In this document: positions 59,188 to 64,000 of the stretch, piece after piece
Position numbering within the stretch: position 1 is the first letter of the stretch
Layout: each line of letters begins with the position of its first letter
NCBI GenBank assembly: GCA_029563075.1
Contig: JAKQTN010000050.1
Span: forward strand, 1-64,000
Direction of reading: 5' to 3'
Length of the DNA: 64,000 nucleotides
DNA from: Pseudomonadota bacterium
GTDB taxonomy: Bacteria; Pseudomonadota; Gammaproteobacteria; Burkholderiales; Methylophilaceae
The notes under the pieces: generated by a model
Database searches by the model: none
What the model saw: only the letters and a program-made list of their open reading frames with translations
What the model was told of the DNA's origin: nothing
Translations under genes and position numbers: made by a program

Positions 59188-59235
59188 AAGCCAAACCTGT
59201 GTTTATTGAACCAGTTTGGTGCATTGGTTTGGCTT
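59188..59235 (-). promoter_or_regulatory. NtrC-like enhancer in a flanking palindrome
   Basis: Minus strand TGCACCAAACTGGTTCA (59223 to 59207) matches the NtrC pattern TGCACY-N5-RGTGCA at all but one specified position. Its centre is about 118 bp upstream of the predicted sRNA start, a normal NtrC distance. It is flanked by a perfect 10-bp inverted repeat, AAGCCAAACC (59188-59197) and GGTTTGGCTT (59226-59235), whose role is unknown. The same region is also upstream of glyA, on the other strand. Confidence 0.55.
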
Positions 59236-59336
59236 TTAAGTCACAGAGATTTTAGCAACAACAACTTTATGTAAAGCTGCGGCGTGTTAAAATGCAGCAT
59301 TCAATTCTTTAAATATTTTTGGAAAAAATTACAGTC

Positions 59337-60584
59337 ATGTTCAGCACTTCGAAAACTCTACATATCGCCGACCCAGCACTCGCCCAAATGATTGATGCTG
59401 AAGTGGTTCGCCAGGATCAGCACATCGAGCTGATTGCCTCAGAAAACTACACCAGCCCGGCCGTGATGCAGGCGCAGGGCTCGCAGCTCACCAATAAATA
59501 TGCCGAGGGCTATCCAGGCAAACGTTTTTATGGCGGCTGCGAGTTTGTGGACCAGGTAGAGCAGCTTGCAATCGACCGCCTGAAAGCCTTGTTCGGCGCA
59601 GAGTATGCCAATGTGCAGCCGCATTCCGGCTCGCAGGCCAATCAGGCGGTGTATTTTTCTATTCTCAAGCCGGGCGATACGGTGATGGGCATGAACCTTG
59701 GTCATGGCGGGCATTTAACGCATGGTTCACCAGCTAATTTGTCAGGCAAACTATTCAATATCGTGCCGTATGGCCTGAACGATAAGGAAGAGATTGATTA
59801 CGACGAGATGGAGCGCATCGCGCTGGAATGCAAGCCAAAACTACTGATTGGCGGGGCTTCCGCTTATGCTTTGCGGTTCGACTGGGCGCGCATGAGCGAG
59901 ATTGCAAAAAAAGTCGGCGCATATTTCATGGTCGATATGGCGCACTACTCTGGCTTAATCGCAGCTGGCGTGTACCCCAATCCGGTGCCGCATGCGGATT
60001 TCGTGACGTCCACCACGCACAAGACCCTGCGCGGCCCACGCGGCGGCATCATTCTGGCCAAGGCCGAATTTGAAAAGTCGCTCAATTCAAGCGTATTCCC
60101 GGCTTTGCAGGGCGGTCCGCTGATGCACGTGATTGCAGGCAAGGCGACAGCTTTCCTGGAGGCTGCACAGCCCGAGTTTAAGGCGTACCAGCAGCAAGTA
60201 TTAAAAAATGCGCAGGCAATGGCTGAAACGCTGGCAGCGCGCGGATTGCGTATCATTTCCGGCCGTACTGAGTCGCACATGTTCATGGTGGATTTGCGTC
60301 CAAAAGGTTTAACCGGCAAGGCGGCCGATGCGGCGCTTGGTTTGGCGCATATTACCGTGAATAAAAACGCGATTCCTAATGACCCGGAAAGTCCGTTTGT
60401 GACGTCCGGCATTCGCATCGGCTCGCCAGCCATTACCACACGCGGCTTTAAGGAAGAGGAAGCGCGCCAGGTTGCCAACCTCATTGCTGACGTGCTGGAT
60501 AACCCGGCCAATGAAGCCGTGATTGCAGCCACCAAAGACAAAGTGCATGCGTTGACCGCTAAATTTCCGGTGTATGGAAAATAG
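59337..60584 (+). CDS. glyA: Serine hydroxymethyltransferase
   Basis: 415 residues from the ATG at 59337; a TTG six codons upstream is less likely. [53 protein letters not shown], and [15 protein letters not shown] with the PLP Lys. Makes glycine and methylene-THF from serine. In methylotrophs of the serine cycle it is central; here it is followed by nrdR and ribD, a common betaproteobacterial order. Confidence 0.97.
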   Translation: MFSTSKTLHIADPALAQMIDAEVVRQDQHIELIASENYTSPAVMQAQGSQLTNKYAEGYPGKRFYGGCEFVDQVEQLAIDRLKALFGAEYANVQPHSGSQANQAVYFSILKPGDTVMGMNLGHGGHLTHGSPANLSGKLFNIVPYGLNDKEEIDYDEMERIALECKPKLLIGGASAYALRFDWARMSEIAKKVGAYFMVDMAHYSGLIAAGVYPNPVPHADFVTSTTHKTLRGPRGGIILAKAEFEKSLNSSVFPALQGGPLMHVIAGKATAFLEAAQPEFKAYQQQVLKNAQAMAETLAARGLRIISGRTESHMFMVDLRPKGLTGKAADAALGLAHITVNKNAIPNDPESPFVTSGIRIGSPAITTRGFKEEEARQVANLIADVLDNPANEAVIAATKDKVHALTAKFPVYGK

Positions 60585-60599
60585 AACGGAAAGCAAAGC

Positions 60600-61043
60600 G
60601 TGAAATGTCCTTTTTGTGGCGCTGCCGATACCCAAGTCATTGATTCCAGAGTGAATGACGAAGGCGATTCGATTCGCCGTCGCCGTAAATGCGGCGCATG
60701 TGATAAGCGGTTTACTACCTACGAAACGGCCGAATTACATCTGCCGCAAGTAGTAAAGGCCAACGGCACACGCGAAGAGTTCAATCGCGAAAAACTGCGC
60801 CTATCATTCACGCGGGCTTTGCATAAACGCCCGGTACCGACAGAATATGTCGACCGTGCCCTCGACCACATCGTGCAAAAAGTATTGAGCCTGGGCGCGC
60901 GCGAAATTCCTGCTCGCGACTTGGGCGAAAGCGTGATGCAGGAGCTTAAAGTCATGGATAAGGTCGCATATATCCGCTTTGCTTCGGTGTACCGCAGCTT
61001 TTCCGATGTCGATGACTTTCATGATGTGATTCGCGGCTTATGA
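60600..61043 (+). CDS. nrdR: Ribonucleotide reductase regulator NrdR
   Basis: 147 residues with a GTG start. N-terminal zinc ribbon CPFCG...[12 protein letters not shown], then an ATP-cone ([29 protein letters not shown]). Represses ribonucleotide reductase genes in response to ATP/dATP. 15 bases after glyA. Confidence 0.97.
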   Translation: MKCPFCGAADTQVIDSRVNDEGDSIRRRRKCGACDKRFTTYETAELHLPQVVKANGTREEFNREKLRLSFTRALHKRPVPTEYVDRALDHIVQKVLSLGAREIPARDLGESVMQELKVMDKVAYIRFASVYRSFSDVDDFHDVIRGL

Positions 61044-61080
61044 TGCCTGCAATGATGTGTCGAGGCCTCAGCAAATAAAT

Positions 61081-61458
61081 ATGAACCTGATTAAAACATC
61101 CTCAATTGTATTAGCAGCAATTACGGCGCTGATTACCGTGGTGTTTTTTGCGTGGTGGATGTTTAAAGATCCGATCATGTTCGGCAATGAGAAGTTTGAT
61201 CAGGTCGGATGGATGCAAAGCGTGGCCACCATCAACACCGATTGCAAGCGTGGCGACATGGCATACGATTTACAAAAAAACATATTGTCTAAAGGCGTTA
61301 AACGCGATGCAGTAATGGCCTTGCTGGGTAGACCCAGCTATGAAGAGAAGAATCTCATCGAATATGATCTAGGCAAGTGTATGCATGTGTATCATGGCCT
61401 GCTGGTGTTTTTTGATGGCAATGACAACCTTGTGCAAAGCCGGATTTCATCGCATTGA
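61081..61458 (+). CDS. Small membrane-anchored protein with BamE/SmpA-like repeat
   Basis: 125 residues from the ATG at 61081 (a GTG at 61057 is possible). One membrane segment (residues 8-28) and no lipobox. The C-terminal half, NILSKGVKRDAVMALLGRP with EYDLGK and LLVFFDGNDNLV, has the spacing of a BamE/SmpA-OmlA fold. Unlike BamE it lacks the lipid anchor and is tied to the inner membrane. Role unknown. Confidence 0.65.
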   Translation: MNLIKTSSIVLAAITALITVVFFAWWMFKDPIMFGNEKFDQVGWMQSVATINTDCKRGDMAYDLQKNILSKGVKRDAVMALLGRPSYEEKNLIEYDLGKCMHVYHGLLVFFDGNDNLVQSRISSH

Positions 61459-61491
61459 TGCGGCATTCGGTAAACATGGTTAAGATGAGAT

Positions 61492-62586
61492 ATGTTTACG
61501 GCAAATGATCATCAATTCATGGCACGCGCCCTGCGTCTGGCCGAGCAGGGCTTATACAGCACCATGCCGAATCCGCGCGTAGGCTGCGTGATCGTTAAAG
61601 ACAACAAAATCATAGGTGAAGGCGCTCACCTGAAAACTGGCGAGCCGCATGCCGAAATATTTGCGATACGTCAGGCGGGCGAACTGGCAAAAGGCGCAAC
61701 AGTTTATGTTACGCTGGAGCCATGCAGCCACACAGGCCGCACCCCGCCTTGTTCTCAGGCTCTTATCAATGCAGGCATCGCCAAAGTCATTGTTGCCATG
61801 CAGGATCCCAATCCGCAGGTTTCTGGCAGTGGTCTGGCGCAATTACAAGCACATAATATTGAGGTCGAAACTGGTTTGATGGAGCGTCAAGCACGGGAAC
61901 TCAATCCGGGCTTTATCGCACGCATGACGCGTGACAGGCCTTTTGTGCGCAGCAAACTCGCTGCGAGCCTGGATGGTAAAACCGCGCTGAACAACGGCGC
62001 AAGCCAATGGATTACGGGCGAAGCAGCGAGGTTGGATGTGCAGCACTGGCGCGCGCGCTCATGTGCAATTCTCACCGGTGCAGGCACGGTGCTGGCGGAT
62101 AACCCGAGCATGTCTGTACGCAGCATGGATATTGGCCGGCAGCCATTAAAAGTGATTGTCGATAGCCAGTTACGAATATCAGTCAGCGCGAACATCCTGG
62201 ATGGTGGAAATGTACTCATCGCATTTGCAAATGATGCGCAAAACAAAGCGGCGCAATTGCTAGCTGCTGGCGTAGAATTGCTTTGCATCCCGAATGGGCA
62301 GGGCAAAGTATGTCTCAAAACGTTATTAAGCCACCTTGCCGGCCAGCAAATCAATGAGGTGATGTGTGAGGGCGGCGAAAGTCTGAACGGCGCCTTGATG
62401 GCACAAGGCCTGCTTGATGAGCTATTGATTTATTACGCGCCAAAACTCATGGGCGGTGCTGCTAGAGGCATGTTTGCCATGCCGGAATTCACCAGCATGA
62501 ACCAGGCGATTGTGCTGGATATTCTGGATGTGCGTCAGATCGGCGCCGATATTCGGCTGCGTGCCAAGCCCAATTATGCTGATTGA
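61492..62586 (+). CDS. ribD: Bifunctional riboflavin deaminase/reductase
   Basis: 364 residues. N-terminal deaminase with zinc ligands in EPHAEIFAI and LEPCSHTGRTPPCSQAL, C-terminal reductase (SLDGKTALNNGASQWITGEAAR, EVMCEGGESLNGALM). Performs two steps of riboflavin synthesis, deamination then NADPH reduction. Overlaps tatD by 11 bases. Confidence 0.96.
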   Translation: MFTANDHQFMARALRLAEQGLYSTMPNPRVGCVIVKDNKIIGEGAHLKTGEPHAEIFAIRQAGELAKGATVYVTLEPCSHTGRTPPCSQALINAGIAKVIVAMQDPNPQVSGSGLAQLQAHNIEVETGLMERQARELNPGFIARMTRDRPFVRSKLAASLDGKTALNNGASQWITGEAARLDVQHWRARSCAILTGAGTVLADNPSMSVRSMDIGRQPLKVIVDSQLRISVSANILDGGNVLIAFANDAQNKAAQLLAAGVELLCIPNGQGKVCLKTLLSHLAGQQINEVMCEGGESLNGALMAQGLLDELLIYYAPKLMGGAARGMFAMPEFTSMNQAIVLDILDVRQIGADIRLRAKPNYAD

Positions 62587-63388
62587 CACGCACTGCCACC
62601 TGGACGCCGCCGAGTTTGATGCTGACCGCGATGCAGTGGCCAGCCAAGCCAGGCAAGCGGGGGTGGGGATCATCGTCGTGCCGTCAATTGAGCCGAACAA
62701 TTTTCAGCAGGTGATTGACATATCGGTTCAGTACCCGCATTGCTGCTATGCCTTGGGCATGCATCCGATGTATATTGATACCGCCAGCCCTAGTGACATC
62801 AAGGCTTTGCACGCGCTCATCCGGCAGCAACTTTCAACAGAAAACAAGCTGGTCGCTGTGGGCGAGATCGGATTGGATTTCTTCGTCACAAAGCAAAACA
62901 GAGAAACGCAGGAATATTTTTTTGCCGAGCAACTGAAAATCGCCAATGAATGTAATTTGCCGGTGATTCTGCATGTGCGCCGTGCGGTCGATGAGGTTTT
63001 GAAGTATTTGCGCCGCCATAAGGTAAGTGGCGGCATCGCGCACGCGTTTAACGGCAGCAGACAGCAGGCAGAGGCTTTTATTCAGCTTGGTTTCAAATTA
63101 GGCTTTGGTGGTGCGATGACTTACCCGCGCGCGCTCAATATTCGTGAATTGGCTACAAGCTTGCCGCTCGAATCAATCGTGCTTGAAACTGATGCGCCGG
63201 ATATTCCGCCGCAATGGATTGGAACCAAGGCGAGAAATAACCCCGCAGAGCTAGCAAAAATAGCCCAGGTGCTGGCCGATTTACGGGTTATGGAAGTCGC
63301 GCAAATCATTGAAATTACAAGCAAAAACGCAGTACAAATTTTACCTAAGCTGGCTGGTTTATGCACACCACTTCAAGTATTACATTAA
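62576..63388 (+). CDS. TatD family metal-dependent hydrolase
   Basis: 270 residues from the ATG at 62576. MLIDTHCHLDAAEFD metal site (HxH), GMHPMY, GEIGLDFF, VILHVRRAVDEVL, GIAHAFNGSRQQAEAFI and ETDAPDIPPQW. TIM-barrel nuclease or deacylase family; likely role in DNA or D-aminoacyl-tRNA processing not resolvable here. Confidence 0.9.
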   Translation: MLIDTHCHLDAAEFDADRDAVASQARQAGVGIIVVPSIEPNNFQQVIDISVQYPHCCYALGMHPMYIDTASPSDIKALHALIRQQLSTENKLVAVGEIGLDFFVTKQNRETQEYFFAEQLKIANECNLPVILHVRRAVDEVLKYLRRHKVSGGIAHAFNGSRQQAEAFIQLGFKLGFGGAMTYPRALNIRELATSLPLESIVLETDAPDIPPQWIGTKARNNPAELAKIAQVLADLRVMEVAQIIEITSKNAVQILPKLAGLCTPLQVLH

Positions 63389-63394
63389 CATTGG

Positions 63395-63420
63395 CAAAAA
63401 ACCCTTGTTAAACCAAGGGT
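63395..63420 (-). terminator. Minus-strand intrinsic terminator without an obvious gene
   Basis: Minus strand ACCCTTG (63420-63414), loop, CAAGGGT (63407-63401), then five more T (63400-63396). On the plus strand no T-run follows, so it does not fit tatD. No minus-strand gene lies to its right within the gap, so it may end a small RNA or an antisense transcript of mtnA. Confidence 0.6.
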
Positions 63421-63521
63421 ATACTGTAACCAATTGATTTATATAATAAAAAAAGTAGATTAAAAAATGAACTTTTTGAAAAAAGCCTTATAAATTGATA
63501 TGTTACGTTTTCAAGACACAG

Positions 63522-63556
63522 TAATCCACAAAGTTATCCACAGATTTTGTGGATGA
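63522..63556. promoter_or_regulatory. Cluster of DnaA boxes in an AT-rich gap
   Basis: TTATCCACA at 63534-63542 is a perfect DnaA box. TAATCCACA (63522-63530) and, on the minus strand, TCATCCACA (63556-63548) each differ by one base. ATCCACA and TGTGGAT form a perfect 7-bp dyad. Flanks on both sides are very AT-rich. No dnaA, dnaN or rpmH is nearby, so a titration or regulatory site is likelier than oriC. Confidence 0.6.
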
Positions 63557-63663
63557 AAAAATGTGAAAAACAAAACCGTAAAAAAAGCAAACTTTTTATT
63601 AAAATATTTCGATTGTTATTGTAAAAAATATTCATGCAATTCGAAGAAAGTATGTACTAAATT

Positions 63664-64000
63664 ATGCGGGTGAATGCACAACACTTTCGTACCATCTGGC
63701 CAGACCCTCGCTGCAAATTTGTCGAAATCATCGATCAAACCAGATTGCCATTTGCGTTTGAAACGGTTCGCCTGGCATCGCTGGAACAAATGGCGCATAG
63801 CATTAAAGCCATGCAGGTACGGGGTGCACCGCTCATTGGTGTCGCGGCAGCGTATGGCATGGCGCTGGCGACCTTGCATGACGATTCCGATGAGTATTTG
63901 TTACAAGCAGGCCAGGAATTAATATCCACGCGGCCTACAGCGGTGAATTTGCGCTGGGCGGTGCAACGCATGCAAGCGCATCTGCTGGCTTTGCAGCCTA
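63664..64000 (+). CDS. mtnA: S-methyl-5-thioribose-1-phosphate isomerase (partial, C-terminus off window)
   Basis: 112 codons to the window edge with no stop. FVEIIDQTRLPFAFETVRL and KAMQVRGAPLIGVAAAYGMALA, then STRPTAVNLRWAV, are the N-terminal signatures of MtnA (eIF-2B alpha-like family). Isomerises methylthioribose-1-phosphate to the ribulose form in methionine salvage; methylthioribose arises from polyamine synthesis via MTA. ATG at 63664 chosen; GTG at 63670 is possible. A remaining 60-70% of the gene is outside. Confidence 0.88.
   Translation, partial: MRVNAQHFRTIWPDPRCKFVEIIDQTRLPFAFETVRLASLEQMAHSIKAMQVRGAPLIGVAAAYGMALATLHDDSDEYLLQAGQELISTRPTAVNLRWAVQRMQAHLLALQP

Noticed and set aside
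63395-63660. Chromosomal origin (oriC)
   Set aside because: DnaA boxes and AT-rich flanks are present, but no dnaA, dnaN, rpmH or gidA is near and only three boxes are seen; kept as a possible titration or regulatory site.

Overview
The window looks like a chromosomal segment of a betaproteobacterium. The reasons are the thrS-infC-rpmI-rplT-pheS-pheT-ihfA-merR translation operon, TorF-type porin, ribD, nrdR, glyA, iscX and algC content, moderate GC, and tRNA genes that encode CCA. A Nitrosomonadales/Methylophilaceae-like lineage is plausible from general protein resemblance, but that is memory-based inference and was not searched. No phage, IS element, integron or CRISPR array is visible.

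Layout. 1-4.35 kb: a partial DUF4124 protein on the minus strand with an Ala-Pro repeat that runs off the left edge, then a plus-strand set of zinc peptidase, NUDIX hydrolase, NAD-dependent epimerase and MltB-like transglycosylase. 4.4-12.1 kb: tRNA-Val, the translation operon (infC starts at AUA), tRNA-Pro. 12.1-13.6 kb: a long leader with NtrC-like sites and hairpins, then a TorF-family porin. 13.6-46.4 kb: a very large polyamine, beta-alanine and D-alanine catabolic region. 46.5-54.1 kb: a two-partner secretion pair (TpsB and a 1918-residue TpsA exoprotein). 54.1-58.4 kb: two phosphohexomutases, an EF-hand protein and a retropepsin-like protease. 58.4-64 kb: DUF3307 protein, iscX, a regulatory-rich gap, glyA-nrdR-BamE-like-ribD-tatD, an AT-rich gap with DnaA boxes, and the 5' part of mtnA.

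How the catabolic genes fit together. Agmatinase (speB) makes putrescine. Two complete putrescine-type ABC transporters (ydcSTUV and potFGHI) import it. Putrescine can go to GABA by the glutamylated route (puuA, puuB, puuC, puuD) or by transamination (spuC) plus 4-aminobutyraldehyde dehydrogenase (patD). GABA goes to succinate by gabT and gabD. bauA plus a malonate/methylmalonate-semialdehyde dehydrogenase handle beta-alanine. dadA-dadX-ridA with a divergent Lrp-type gene handle alanine. A second, type III/GmaS-like gamma-glutamyl ligase closes the cluster. A MocR-type regulator lies in the middle, and three of the cluster's promoter regions each carry two copies of TGGYTCT exactly 23 bp apart.

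Most interesting signals: (1) between iscX and glyA, a minus-strand sigma-54 promoter with an NtrC-like box about 118 bp upstream of the predicted start and an intrinsic terminator about 55 nt downstream, with no ORF: a candidate nitrogen-regulated small RNA; (2) the 23-bp-spaced direct-repeat motif shared by three polyamine promoters, a candidate MocR regulon; (3) tandem NtrC-like sites and a structured leader upstream of the TorF porin; (4) a DnaA-box cluster and an orphan minus-strand terminator before mtnA.
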